Assembly: GCA_963662155.1 (NCBI GenBank)
Contig: OY759262.1
Span: 61,928,010 to 61,992,009 of the forward strand
Origin: Lamellibrachia columna
Taxonomy: Eukaryota; Annelida; Polychaeta; Sabellida; Siboglinidae
Direction of reading: 5' to 3'
DNA: 64,000 bases
The translations under genes and the position numbers were made by a program. The notes below the pieces were generated by a model, which was not told the DNA's origin, searched no databases, and saw nothing but the letters and a program-made list of their open reading frames with translations. This document shows positions 13,701 to 21,964 of this stretch, one piece after another (positions within the stretch are counted from its first letter, which is position 1; every line of letters starts with the position of its first letter).

Positions 13701-14848
13701 CATTCAATATCTTAAAAACCTCAATTTGATCTCCTCTTAACCGCCTTGTCTCTAGAGTTGTTGAACCACATTCTTTCAGCCGTTCTTCATGACTAAGGTC
13801 TCTCAGTTCTGGAATCATTTTAGTTGCTCAGCAACTTGCGCTACTCTATATTCTTTCAAGTGTATCTATATCCTTCTTACGATATGGTCTCCAAGCTCGT
13901 ATACAATACTCTAAATGAGGCCTAATTATTGCTTTATACATATAAGGTATTATAGGTATAATTAGCTTTTTCTCTTTGTATGTTATATTTCTTCTAATCA
14001 ACCCAAGAATTTGATTACCCTTTGAAGCTGCAATACCACACTGCTCTGACACTTACATTGTAGTTCCTAAGTCCTTTTCTTTTACAGTAGTACCCAGAAC
14101 AGTATCTCCCGTTTTATAGTTTATATCCAAGTTCCCATGTCCTGTATGTAGGCAGTTTATATTTCCTAAAATTGAACAACTAATCTGTCTAGATCATTTT
14201 GTAAATGTTGTTTATCACCATCTTTGTTAACCGTTCTAAACACTTTTGTGTCACCTGCAAATTTCAGAATGTTGCTTGTTATATTATCGTCCAAGCATAG
14301 TAAAGGTCCTAATACTGATCCTTATGGTACCCCACTCAAAACTAATTTCCGGTTTGAAACCTCCCCATCTACTACAACACACTGTCTTCTGTCAGTCAGC
14401 CATTGTTCTATCCAGTTGATTATGCCATGGGCTTTTAATTAAAGTATTAATCTTTGATGTGGAACTTTGTCAAAAGTTTTCTGAACATCCAAGTATATAA
14501 CATCTACTGGTGATCCCTCGTCTAGCCACTAAGTGATTTCTTAAAAAAAAACATAACATATTTGTTAAGCATGACCTCGCTTTTAGGAATCCATGTTGAG
14601 ATGGATTTAATAATGTATGCATAACACAAGGAGTCACCTGACCAATTGGGCAACTAATCGCTAGTATGAACGGGCCTTAATACAATTATTTCCTGTTGTT
14701 TCTTGCAGGGATGGACCTACCAGAAGGCTGCACTGACAGGCCATTGCTCGCCAACTGTAAACTGATCACTGAGGCCAACTACTGCACACACCGCTACTTC
14801 AGGGTCTTCTGTTGTAAATCATGCCACGAAGCAGGCCAGTTGCCTTGA
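1640..14848 (+). CDS. Papilin-like extracellular matrix protein, C-terminal ten exons
   Basis: Gene-level entry; exons are listed separately. Joined in phase, the exons encode in order: an antistasin-like Cys module, a short Cys-rich module, a WAP four-disulfide domain, a second WAP domain, the FGCCPDG cassette seen in papilins, three Ig (I-set-like) domains and a terminal PLAC domain followed by a stop. This order (Cys modules, Ig, PLAC at the very end) is that of papilin/lacunin/MIG-6, secreted basement-membrane proteins of the ADAMTS-like group that modulate metalloproteases. The N-terminal thrombospondin, spacer and Kunitz parts expected for papilin would lie left of the window. Most introns are phase 1, as in shuffled extracellular modules. 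The introns are loaded with minisatellites and transposon relics. No signal peptide or promoter is visible here. Confidence 0.85.
2023..2066. repeat. CACG/CA/TA simple repeat
   Basis: Runs of cacgcacg, cacaca and tatata in a papilin intron, directly before a hairpin. Confidence 0.9.
2074..2137. repeat. Inverted repeat, 20-bp perfect arms
   Basis: ATCTTGCCTTGTACGTATGG at 2074-2093 is the exact reverse complement of 2118-2137, with a 24-nt loop. It lies in the papilin intron. It could be a tiny MITE or a stable RNA hairpin; no coding potential. Confidence 0.9.
2209..2302 (+). CDS. Papilin-like exon: short Cys-rich module
   Basis: Acceptor tcacacag ends at 2208; donor gtaagt starts at 2303. 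Enters in phase 0, leaves with one base of a split codon. Encodes KLDCPHDQMCVTETAPC and more, with six Cys in about 31 residues. I do not recognise the fold; by position it continues the preceding antistasin-like module. Confidence 0.65.
3069..3218 (+). CDS. Papilin-like exon: WAP domain 1
   Basis: Acceptor ctacgtag ends at 3068; donor gtcagg starts at 3219; phase 1 at both ends. The peptide shows the WAP four-disulfide pattern: a first Cys (KCPVF), then ECHSDDDCDNTSKCCSTGCG and a final CVKP. WAP domains are small secreted protease-inhibitor folds. The donor is weak (gtcagg), but the phase matches the next exon. Confidence 0.75.
3863..4006 (+). CDS. Papilin-like exon: WAP domain 2
   Basis: The acceptor is a tandem CAGCAG (3857-3862), so the exon can start at 3860 or 3863, adding or omitting one Ala without changing frame. 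Donor gtagct starts at 4007; phase 1. The peptide SACSTLDP followed by STCSSNADCPDDDTCC and YICV fits a WAP four-disulfide core. Confidence 0.75.
4391..4848. repeat. Two small tandem repeats in a papilin intron
   Basis: At 4391-4455 about three copies of a cctttgtacataatgtag-like unit; at 4767-4848 four copies of a 21-22-nt tgtaatgaatgcccc unit. The sequence between is AT-rich with no gene-like feature. Confidence 0.75.
4948..5025 (+). CDS. Papilin-like exon: FGCCPDG cassette
   Basis: Acceptor acacgtag ends at 4947; donor gtgagc starts at 5026; phase 1 at both ends. Encodes LFGCCPDGSTEAKGWNFIGC. The GCCPDG-x-T-x-A-x-G-x(4)-GC signature is a hallmark of papilin-family Cys cassettes and, with the PLAC domain, gives the strongest family assignment. 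Confidence 0.85.
5026..6594. other. AT-rich papilin intron, no gene seen
   Basis: Low-complexity AT-rich DNA between two papilin exons. I see no conserved coding sequence, tandem array or clear transposon in it. Confidence 0.6.
6595..6715 (+). CDS. Papilin-like exon: Ig domain 1, first half
   Basis: Acceptor ccacag ends at 6594; donor gtacgt starts at 6716. Enters in phase 1, leaves with two bases of a split codon. Encodes the first half of an Ig fold with the B-strand Cys (IVIPCKSR) and the core Trp (VTWYKD). The split codon joins to the next exon as Arg. Confidence 0.85.
6774..7006. repeat. 29-nt minisatellite, 8 units
   Basis: Nearly identical units of ggggttgagaacacctcac plus ten more bases. 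The array starts about 58 nt downstream of the donor of the Ig 1 first-half exon. Confidence 0.95.
7378..7480. repeat. Dispersed repeat fragment, copy A
   Basis: Contains cttctatggcgcctatatcc, then cctgagcttagaggcgcaac. A diverged relative with the same order of blocks (taaatcctcag, cccagaggtgcat) is at about 53335-53425, also after an ATAATAAT stretch. Short interspersed repeat of unknown class. Confidence 0.45.
7780..7940 (+). CDS. Papilin-like exon: Ig domain 1, second half
   Basis: Acceptor accacag ends at 7779; donor gtatgg starts at 7941. Carries the E-F region LTDGSLEISHVSQSEHGVYTC with the F-strand Cys in the D-x-G-x-Y-x-C-type motif (here E-H-G-V-Y-T-C), completing the fold started in the previous exon. 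Confidence 0.85.
8421..8696 (+). CDS. Papilin-like exon: Ig domain 2
   Basis: Acceptor ttctcctcag ends at 8420; donor gtgagt starts at 8697; phase 1 at both ends. One exon holds a complete Ig domain: VLQCSASG (first Cys), ISWLQN (core Trp), and DAGNYSCEANN (second Cys). This is the clearest exon of the gene. Confidence 0.92.
9364..10602. repeat. 24-nt minisatellite, about 51 units
   Basis: Unit gaatctctagccagtccctt plus four bases, with few substitutions. Because 24 is a multiple of three, long open frames run on both strands; these are by-products. A higher-order block containing a cttgcagtcccttccttgaa variant followed by a gtccacgaatatct variant recurs near 9535, 9730 and 10130. Lies in the intron between the Ig 2 and Ig 3 exons. 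Confidence 0.97.
10800..11069 (+). CDS. Papilin-like exon: Ig domain 3
   Basis: Acceptor ttcacag ends at 10799; donor gtcagg starts at 11070; phase 1 at both ends. A complete Ig domain with LKLICQTRS, LEWSKDG and DSGEYTCTAS. The upstream intron contains the 24-nt array and the downstream intron the 69-nt array. Confidence 0.9.
11233..12611. repeat. 69-nt minisatellite, 20 units
   Basis: Unit begins gtcctgatggttcc and ends ttaatgtttaatt; 20 units at 69-nt spacing with 1-4 differences each. It starts about 160 nt after the Ig 3 exon donor. Since 69 is a multiple of three, the minus strand has a 464-codon open frame made of a 23-residue repeat (core GQLNIKLGGNTTHHKIG). I regard this as a minisatellite, not a gene. 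Confidence 0.97.
12742..13122. mobile_element. hAT-like MITE, 381 bp
   Basis: Imperfect terminal inverted repeats of about 22 bp: the left end begins CAGACTTGGGTCAGTTACAT and the right end, reverse complemented, begins CAGACTTGGATTCAATTACA. The flanks resemble an 8-bp target duplication (gttacaca and gttacaat, six of eight identical). The interior is AT-rich with repeated ggaattgg motifs and no ORF, so it is non-autonomous. Lies in the last papilin intron. Confidence 0.7.
13372..14625 (-). mobile_element. CR1 LINE relic, 5'-truncated 3' half
   Basis: Minus-strand copy of the family at 17722-22560, ending at the same 3' tail (acaagatttaacaagattgcc on the plus strand). It contains degraded RT C-terminal motifs such as RPHLEYC, and the [17 protein letters not shown]-terminal segment. 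5' truncation at about 14625 is typical of LINE insertion. Stops and indels make it inactive. It occupies the last papilin intron, close to the PLAC exon. Confidence 0.9.
14709..14848 (+). CDS. Papilin-like last exon: PLAC domain and stop
   Basis: Acceptor tttcttgcag ends at 14708; the reading frame ends with TGA at 14846-14848. Encodes a six-Cys PLAC (protease and lacunin) domain: GCTDRPLLANCKLI, then EANYCTHRYFRVFCCKSCHEAG. A PLAC domain at the extreme C terminus is characteristic of papilin, lacunin and several ADAMTS proteins; with the preceding Ig domains it points to papilin. Confidence 0.92.
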
Positions 14849-15185
14849 AGAGTTGATTCCGCAGCTAGACTAGAGGGTTGGCTTGAAATACATCATTAGC
14901 CCAGTGCGGGGAGTTCTTGTGACTGGCAGAGGGTTTAATCTTAATAATCACATAATTATTTCACCAGGGCCAGTTTTGGAAATACACTGACATTTCAGTT
15001 TGATTTTAATTCTAGCATAAAATGTATGAATTGATTTTATTGGAGAGTGAATTAGAGACGTTTTGGATGAATACTGTCTTAGAATGTTTGCTGTTTACAA
15101 AGAGGATATTTCACACTATAATATGTTATGTCGCTGTATAATTAGGATAGTCTTTGTCATGTTGTATAACTGTTGAACTGTGCAA

Positions 15186-15191
15186 ATTAAA
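15186..15191 (+). terminator. Candidate papilin polyadenylation signal (ATTAAA)
   Basis: First ATTAAA variant after the papilin stop, about 340 nt downstream; another ATTAAA is near 15287. The region 14849-15190 is the presumed 3' UTR. There is no proof of use. Confidence 0.3.
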
Positions 15192-17125
15192 GCTACCACA
15201 TAATTTATGTTGGTACATGATACACAACAATACAGATTTGGTATTCGTTGTTGTATATCACTTTCTGCCTTTAAGTGAAACCTCAAATTAAAGCTTTACC
15301 TAACATACAGGTTATGATTTATATGGTGCGTCACCAGGATAATGAGTAGTTACATTTACATTGTTCATGCCAAGGCTACATAGCAATATTAGTAGAGTTA
15401 GTTAGATTTTATCGACTGTTTTATTGGATGACTTGCAGCTATGTATATCAAAGCATTTTAGTTGTTTTAAATTGCTGATGGTTTTAACATGACAACTGCT
15501 GTTTCATTAAATAGCTACAGCCAACACATTTGTTAGTATCCAGCAGACAAACGTGTCGTTGTGGTTGCTACTTTGTGATTTCAGCGGCAGGAGTAATTGC
15601 GATGCTTTCTTGATGTATATGTTGATATTTTAGCAGGTGTGTACAGCGTGCGAGGACGGTGGATGCTTGCCTGCCGCACAATACGATAATAATATGATAT
15701 CACTGACGTTAAAGGGAGTGTACACTGGTTTTCATTGTTTTATGGACATTGCGACACTGAATTTATTAGTATTTATAACATCTCGGTTGTTTAAAAATAA
15801 TATCCACACTACACGTGTAATGATATGATCTTTCATGTTTTAGTTTTAAAAAAACATGATTTATTAATTTAGATGAACTTTAAAAATCGTTGTCGTTCCC
15901 TTAATATTTAAGATGCGGAAAAGTTGGTTTTTATTTTCGGTGCACTGGAAGTCTAAAATATATATGTTAGGTAGACATTTCTGTCCCTTACGTAAAATAA
16001 AGTAGTGGATCTAAATGTTTTCTCTCAAATCCCTGTTGGCATCAACATTGCACAAGCCAGCAAAAGCATTTCTCTTGATAAACTTTCATGTTTTATTATA
16101 AATAAAAAAAATAGATTTTACCATGAATTGTAAAAATCTATTTTATTGCTTATCTAATGGTTGTTCTTAAATTTATTTATAGGAAGTGCAATATGAAGTG
16201 TTTGTGTTTGTGAGTAGGGTGATGAGACTAGCGAGAGCAGCTAGCCCTTGACAATGTGGACCAACAGAAGACAACTAGGACTACCTGTGTTAAATTATGA
16301 TCACATTTCAATGAATAAATGATTTCTTATCAATTAGTTGTGTTTTGCATATGATTATTTATGAGTGATAAGAGTTGGTGTATGAGTCACAGGAATTGGT
16401 GTATGAGTGAGAAGAATTGGTGTGGTAAGTGATAAGAATTGGCATCAGATGTTAGATCCTGTGTATGAGTGATAAGAATTGGTGTATAAGTGATAAGAAT
16501 TGGTGTATGAGTGATAAGAATTGACATCAGGACCCAGTACACAATCGAACACAGAGAATGTTTGAGGTGACTTTGCTGGTTCTTCCTCAATTCCTTTTTT
16601 TTCGCTTGACTCGTTTCAAACACATTTTGCAAATAATTGGACCTATCTAGTATCTACCACAACCATAGAGTTACATCATTAATCATCCCCCTATAAACAA
16701 GAGCGATAAGCCAGCTCACTGCCGTGAAGCGGGCATGAGCAACTGGCCGGCATTTCATTGCATGGCAGAAACAGTTGCATCCACTGGCATGACACATAGG
16801 GTAGTACTGTTTATAGTGTGAACATCATCACATACAATACAAACAAAAGCAATGAAGATAAGGTGGCTACCACAGAAGTATAAACTTATGGGGCTATTAA
16901 CCAATGATGATGACATCAGGAATCAATGAACTTGAAGATTTGTCACTGTCATTTATTTCTTAATGGGGCATGGCCACCAGATTGATTAATCATTTAGGTG
17001 AGGGTGGTCCTAGCAGTTGTGTTATAAGTGTGGGCAGTTGGGTTGTTCATACTGGAGTGAGCATCGTGCATTAGTGTTAAACTCTCCCTGACATTTGGAG
17101 GCTTGTTGGAGAAAGTTTTTGGACA
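15192..17125. other. Intergenic DNA after papilin
   Basis: AT-rich, with one small tandem array (16362-16524) and no coding sequence I can support. Confidence 0.6.
16362..16524. repeat. 21-nt minisatellite, about 7 units
   Basis: Degenerate units of gagtgataagaattggtgta, with one longer variant in the middle. Confidence 0.85.
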
Positions 17126-17200
17126 ATGAATATGGTTATTTCCTGTGTGGCTTACAGCTGTACGAATCGACAGAAAACAGGATCTAACATCTCTTCACAG
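17126..17200 (+). CDS. Possible first exon of a THAP-domain protein
   Basis: ATG at 17126 (a second at 17132) opens 25 codons, MNMVISCVAYSCTNRQKTGS and five more, followed directly by a strong donor gtaagaat. The pattern MV-x-SC-x-A-x-x-C-x-NR resembles the start of the THAP zinc-binding (C2CH) domain, where a first exon commonly ends soon after the second Cys. No continuing THAP exon (FHxFP, AVPTIF) was found downstream before CPSF2, and a CR1 element sits 520 bp further on. It may be a broken gene, or a chance match. Confidence 0.35.
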
Positions 17201-17462
17201 GTAAGAATCCTCAATTGTACAAAAATAGTTTAGTTGACTGTCAGCACAAACATGCATTAGTGCATGGATAGATTGTGCATGTAATAAGGTATTAGGTAAC
17301 CGTAGCCAGGATCAGGTTGGTGCCCTCTCTCCCTTTGAAGTTATTGATTAATTGCTCTAGACGGTGGCTATGAGAAGGTTGATCTTGACTATTCACTAGC
17401 ACAGACCCTACAGACTTGTGCATTGAACAATGCCCAAGACTTGTTTCTAAACAACAGTGCAA

Positions 17463-17515
17463 TGACATATAATATATATATATACATACATACATACATA
17501 CATATATATATATAT
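17463..17515. repeat. TA/CATA microsatellite
   Basis: Alternating tatata and catacata runs. Confidence 0.9.
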
Positions 17516-17831
17516 GCTAGTCAGGCAATGCCTTGGGCAATATACATGTGAAATAGACATTGCTGACTGTTGAGTTTATGCAATATGGGTTTATACATGT
17601 AGAGTACTAGTTTTACATTAATACCTACATGTATGCGAGGGAATTTATGGATAAACATTAATATTATTATATATTAGTACTGAATAATATAACATGTATT
17701 TTACAGAAAATGTGTATCATCTTTAACAAGATTTAACAAGAGATTTAACAAGATTTGCCATCCAAGCCAAAGGCCCAGATGGCAAGTGGACAAGGAAGCC
17801 ATTGGCTTATCGAGAGTCCAACAATGTTCAT

Positions 17832-20705
17832 CTACTTATAGCCCGCCCTCCTGAGATATGTGTCAACCTTGTTTTTAAACATATTCACGCTGCTAGCAGT
17901 TACACAATCTGTTGACAATTTGTTCCATTCATTTATTGTCCTCTGTGAGAACGAGTGCTTCCTGATGTCCAATCTACATTGATCCTTTACTAATTTTACC
18001 TCATGTCCTCTAGTTCTGCTATCCTTCTTGAGTGAGAAAAACATATTTCTATCAATATTTTCATACCCATTCAATATCTTAAAAACTTCAATCTGATCTC
18101 CTCTTAACCTCCTTGTCTCTAGAGTTGTTAAACCACATTCTTTCAGGCGTTCTTCATAACTAAGGTCTCTCAGTTCTGGAATCATTTTAGTTGCTCTCCT
18201 TTGTATGCGTTCAAGCGTATCTATATCCTTCTTACGATATGGTCTCCATGCTTGTATACAGTATTCTAAATGAGGTCTAACTATTGCTTTATAAAGAGGT
18301 ATAATTAACTTTTTTCCCTTGTATGTTATGTTTCTTCTAATCAATCCAAGAATTTGATTACCCTTTGAAGCTGCAATACCACACTGCTCTGAAACTTTCA
18401 TATCAGCGCTTATTGTAACTCCTAAGTCCTTTTCTTTTACAGTAGTACCCAGAACAGTATCTCCCATTCTATAGTTTACATTCAAGTTCCTATGTCCTGT
18501 ATGTAGGCATTTACATTTCCCAAAATTGAACAACATCTGCCATTTCTCAGACCATTTCACTAATCTGTCTAGATCGTTTTGTAAATGTTGTTTATCACCA
18601 TCAGTATTAACCTTTCTAAACAGTTTTGTGTCATCCGCAAATTTCAGTACATTACTTGTTATACTGTCGTCCAAGTCATTGATATAAATTAAGAATAATA
18701 TAGGTCCTAATACTGATCCTTGAGGTACCCCACTCAAAACCGATTTCCAATTTGAAACTTCTCCATCTACTACAACTCGTTGTCTTCTGTCAGTCAGCCA
18801 TTGTTCTATCCAGTCAGTTATGCTATCCCCGATACCATGGGCTTTTAATTTAAGTAGTAATCTTTGATGTGGCACTTTGTCAAAAGCTTTCTGAAAATCT
18901 AAGTAGATAATATCTACTGGCGATCCCACGTCTATCCACTTAGTGATTTCTTCCAAAAAACATAACATATTTGTTAAGCATGACCTCGCTTTAAGGAATC
19001 CATGTTGAGATGAATTTAATAATTTATGCTTAACGAGGAAGTCCACCATATGGTCTTTAATTAACCTTTCTAATAATTTACAAATCACTGACGTTAAACT
19101 CACTGGTCTGTAATTCTCTGACTTATTTCTCGAACCCTTTTTAAATAATGGTATGATGTTTGCTTCTTTCCATTCAAACGGAACAACTCCCTCTTTTAAT
19201 GACAAGTTGAATACTCTTGCAAGTGGTATACTGATTTGTTCTACTGTTTCCATTAGTAATTTTGGAGGAATCCCATCCACTCCCGGTGATTTGTTATCCT
19301 TCATTGCCTTTATTTTCTTAGCTACCAATTCTGGAGTTACAACTAACGGACCTAAATAGTCAGATTTAGCCCCCTGAAATTTAGCATCAGCAACTGGTAA
19401 TGAACTAATATCTTCTTTGGTAAACACTGAACTGAAGTAACCATTTAGGTCTTCCGCCATTAAAAACCCCTGTGATATTATATTTCCAGCACTGTCTTCT
19501 AGAGGTCCAACCTTGTCTTGTACGTTTTGTTTACTCCTGACATATGCATAAAAACTCTTGCTGTCATTTTTTATGTTACATGCTAGTTTTTGCTCATAGC
19601 TTCTTTTAGATTGTCTGATTTCAGTTGTAGCTGCATTAAGTGCCTCTTTGTATTTTGCATAGTCTTCGTCCTTTCTGGTACGCCTATAAACCCTCCACAT
19701 AGTTTGTTTTAGCATTATTTTTCTAATAGCCTCTTTTGACAAGTGTTTCTTTCTACACCGTTTTCCTTGTTTTTGGAAGGGAACAAATTTATCGATGATA
19801 CTCTCAATTTCATATTTTAGAATATTCCAACATTCAATTGCGGTCTTATTCATCAGCATGTTATTCCAATCTAGCTTTGCTAAGTATTTTCTCATATCTT
19901 TGTAGTTACCTTTGTGGAAGTTTCTCTTGTACGTTTTCTTATTTTTACTTTCTGATTTTACATTGATGTCAAAATGTATTTGATTATGGTCACTATTACC
20001 CAATGGTTCAAATATTTTTACATTGTCCACTAATTCTTTTTGTGATGACAAATCTATATCTAATACATTTTCTCCCCTGGTTGGTTCTAGTACGTGCTGA
20101 GTAAGAAAGCTATCCTGGATTAAAAATAGAAATTGTTGGTCCTCAAACCCTGTGCTCTCTAGAGAATTCCATTGTATGTGTCCATGGTTAAAATCTCCCA
20201 TTATGATACATTCCCCTTTACTAACTTCCTTTATAGCGTTTTTAATTTTTGTGTTGTCCTCTTCGTTTATGTTTGGACTTCGGTAAACTAATCCAATAGT
20301 TAATTTTGAATTTCCTGAAACAATTTTGCACCAAACAGCTTCATCGCAATCTGCTTCCCTTTCTAGTTTTATTTCATAAGCCTGAACAGATTCTTTAACA
20401 TATAAAATAACTCCCCCGCCCCTTCTTCCTATTCGATCTTTCCTAAACATTACATATCCTGTCAGTCCTAATTCAGCATCTGTTATATCTATGTTGGCCC
20501 ATGATTCAGTTATACCAATTATGTGAGGGTCAATATCTTCTACCATAATGTTTAATTCGTTTTTCTTATTTACTATGCTCCTTGCATTTAAACATACGCA
20601 TCTATAACCTTTTTCAGTGATGTTTTTCGGATGATTTGATATTGGTTTATCTGTGCTAGTGGCCTCTTGTTCTGCTTGAGACACCTCTAGGTAACCCCCC
20701 TGCAC
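17832..20705 (-). CDS. CR1 LINE ORF2: endonuclease-reverse transcriptase
   Basis: About 957 codons. N-terminal APE-type endonuclease: CLNARSIVNKKNEL, IIGITESW (catalytic Glu), GGGVILYV, IIMGDFNHGHIQWN (GDFN) and NSDHNQIHFDI (SDH). Central reverse transcriptase: NKSPGVDGIPP, FKKGSRNKSENYRPVSLTS, YLDFQKAFDKVPH, SGVPQGSVLG and LKFADDTKLF (catalytic FADD). C-terminal RPHLEYCIQAW and a Cys-poor tail, as in the CR1/Jockey superfamily. The enzyme nicks the target and copies its RNA there. The frame begins at GTG 20705-20703; the first in-frame ATG is at about codon 54, already inside the endonuclease domain, so the start is probably by frameshift from ORF1 or by reinitiation. No disabling stop or frameshift is seen. 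Confidence 0.93.
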   Translation of the reverse strand: MQGGYLEVSQAEQEATSTDKPISNHPKNITEKGYRCVCLNARSIVNKKNELNIMVEDIDPHIIGITESWANIDITDAELGLTGYVMFRKDRIGRRGGGVILYVKESVQAYEIKLEREADCDEAVWCKIVSGNSKLTIGLVYRSPNINEEDNTKIKNAIKEVSKGECIIMGDFNHGHIQWNSLESTGFEDQQFLFLIQDSFLTQHVLEPTRGENVLDIDLSSQKELVDNVKIFEPLGNSDHNQIHFDINVKSESKNKKTYKRNFHKGNYKDMRKYLAKLDWNNMLMNKTAIECWNILKYEIESIIDKFVPFQKQGKRCRKKHLSKEAIRKIMLKQTMWRVYRRTRKDEDYAKYKEALNAATTEIRQSKRSYEQKLACNIKNDSKSFYAYVRSKQNVQDKVGPLEDSAGNIISQGFLMAEDLNGYFSSVFTKEDISSLPVADAKFQGAKSDYLGPLVVTPELVAKKIKAMKDNKSPGVDGIPPKLLMETVEQISIPLARVFNLSLKEGVVPFEWKEANIIPLFKKGSRNKSENYRPVSLTSVICKLLERLIKDHMVDFLVKHKLLNSSQHGFLKARSCLTNMLCFLEEITKWIDVGSPVDIIYLDFQKAFDKVPHQRLLLKLKAHGIGDSITDWIEQWLTDRRQRVVVDGEVSNWKSVLSGVPQGSVLGPILFLIYINDLDDSITSNVLKFADDTKLFRKVNTDGDKQHLQNDLDRLVKWSEKWQMLFNFGKCKCLHTGHRNLNVNYRMGDTVLGTTVKEKDLGVTISADMKVSEQCGIAASKGNQILGLIRRNITYKGKKLIIPLYKAIVRPHLEYCIQAWRPYRKKDIDTLERIQRRATKMIPELRDLSYEERLKECGLTTLETRRLRGDQIEVFKILNGYENIDRNMFFSLKKDSRTRGHEVKLVKDQCRLDIRKHSFSQRTINEWNKLSTDCVTASSVNMFKNKVDTYLRRAGYK

Positions 20706-20707
20706 TT

Positions 20708-21964
20708 CTAGTTTAAAGAATGTTTACTTCCAAAAATATTTGTCATTGTACCCAAGTCACTATCTACTGCTGCTGAAAGTTTGTCCGCGAATACTGCCGC
20801 CCCCTTTCCACTTAAATGAAGCCCATCCTTCATGTACATATCAGCCCTCCCAACAAAACTTCCCCATAAATCCACAAATCCAACTTCCTCTTCCATACAT
20901 AACTTCTGGACTAACATGTTAATTGCCATCCCCCGACAATTTCGATATTTGTGACCCCTCCTGCCCATTACAGGTAAAATCCCTGACAGTATTACCTGCT
21001 CAACCCGCGTCTGTTTTAGTGTTCTGACCAACTGCCTATATTTCCTAACTATGGCAGTTGTACCCTCCCTCTCTACGTTATTTGTCCCTACGTGTACTAA
21101 AACAGATCCACCCTTTCCCGAGCCTACGATGTTTTTTACCCTCTGAGTTATCGCCTCTATTTTGGCTCCAGGCAAGCAGACCACCACATCATCTCCCTTG
21201 TTTAAGACTCTGTCGGTCTTCCTAACTATCGAATCCCCCACAAACACCCTCGTTCTCTTCCTCACCCCCTCTATCACTGCTGCAGAATAACTCTTCCGTT
21301 CGATCCCCTCCATCACATTCTGTCCTGACCCCTTCCCTCCTGTCTCCTTCGCTCCTGTCTCCCCCACTTCCCACTCCTTTGCTCTTGTCTCTCCCACTTC
21401 CCTCTCCTTCACTCCGGTTGTTTTCCCTCCCGTCTCCCCCACTTCCCTCTCCTTTACTCCGGTTGTTTTCCCTCCCGTCTCCCCCACTCCCTTCTCCTTC
21501 CCCCCTGTCTCCCCCACTCCCTTCTCCTTCCCTCCTGTCTCCCCCACTCCCTTCTCCTTCCCTCCTGTCTCCCCTACTCCCCTCTCCTTCGCTCCTGTTG
21601 TCTTCCCTCCCGTTCCTTTCTTTCCCGTCTCCTTACGTCCTGTCTCCTTATGACCTGTCACCTTCCCTCCCCTCAGCTTCCTCCCAGGCTGCGGTGAGCT
21701 CTCCCTAGCATCTCTTGTGTCTTTCCCCACTTTATCATCTACTGTTCCCCCACCGGAACTACTGGCACAACCACCCTGTTCCCTTCCCACCATTGCCACA
21801 ACGAGCAGCCTCAGCTCTTCCAACTCCACCTCTAGTTCCTTCATCTTCGTACATCCCCTACACTCAAAACTAAAACCAGACTTAACGAAGTCCACCCAGT
21901 TGCTGCAACTGCCACAAATTAAGTGCCTTGTGGCCTTTAACTGCCGTTTGCACGGCGCCATCAT
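20708..21964 (-). CDS. CR1 LINE ORF1: zinc-finger/coiled-coil/SGNH esterase protein
   Basis: 418 codons from ATG at 21964. Residues about 15-40 hold two CxxC pairs (CGSC, CRGC), a small zinc-binding motif like the PHD-like finger of CR1 ORF1, followed by a short Leu/Glu-rich helix. Residues about 90-215 are a low-complexity linker of GETGGKEKGVGETGG-type repeats, itself a small in-frame minisatellite. The C-terminal third is an SGNH/GDSL esterase fold: FVGDSIVRK (nucleophile Ser), VHVGTNN (block III) and DGLHLSGKG (catalytic Asp/His block). Such esterase domains are typical of CR1 ORF1 proteins, which bind RNA and associate with the retrotransposition particle; the substrate is unknown. The ORF ends in T TTA AAC TAG, a possible frameshift site. 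Confidence 0.9.
   Translation of the reverse strand: MMAPCKRQLKATRHLICGSCSNWVDFVKSGFSFECRGCTKMKELEVELEELRLLVVAMVGREQGGCASSSGGGTVDDKVGKDTRDARESSPQPGRKLRGGKVTGHKETGRKETGKKGTGGKTTGAKERGVGETGGKEKGVGETGGKEKGVGETGGKEKGVGETGGKTTGVKEREVGETGGKTTGVKEREVGETRAKEWEVGETGAKETGGKGSGQNVMEGIERKSYSAAVIEGVRKRTRVFVGDSIVRKTDRVLNKGDDVVVCLPGAKIEAITQRVKNIVGSGKGGSVLVHVGTNNVEREGTTAIVRKYRQLVRTLKQTRVEQVILSGILPVMGRRGHKYRNCRGMAINMLVQKLCMEEEVGFVDLWGSFVGRADMYMKDGLHLSGKGAAVFADKLSAAVDSDLGTMTNIFGSKHSLN
20711..20717 (-). promoter_or_regulatory. Canonical -1 frameshift heptamer TTTAAAC at the ORF1 end
   Basis: On the minus strand ORF1 reads TCT TTA AAC TAG. The heptamer T TTA AAC (form X XXY YYZ) is in the correct frame and abuts the stop. 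After a -1 slip the next codons are CTA GAA GTG CAG, which is the ORF2 frame. ORF2 is closed upstream by TAA only seven codons before its GTG. A G6 run follows about 10 nt downstream. I could not confirm a stimulatory pseudoknot. Confidence 0.6.

Noticed and set aside
21379..21708. Plus-strand PSPLPSP-rich frame
   Set aside because: Antisense of the Gly/Lys/Glu repeat linker in CR1 ORF1.
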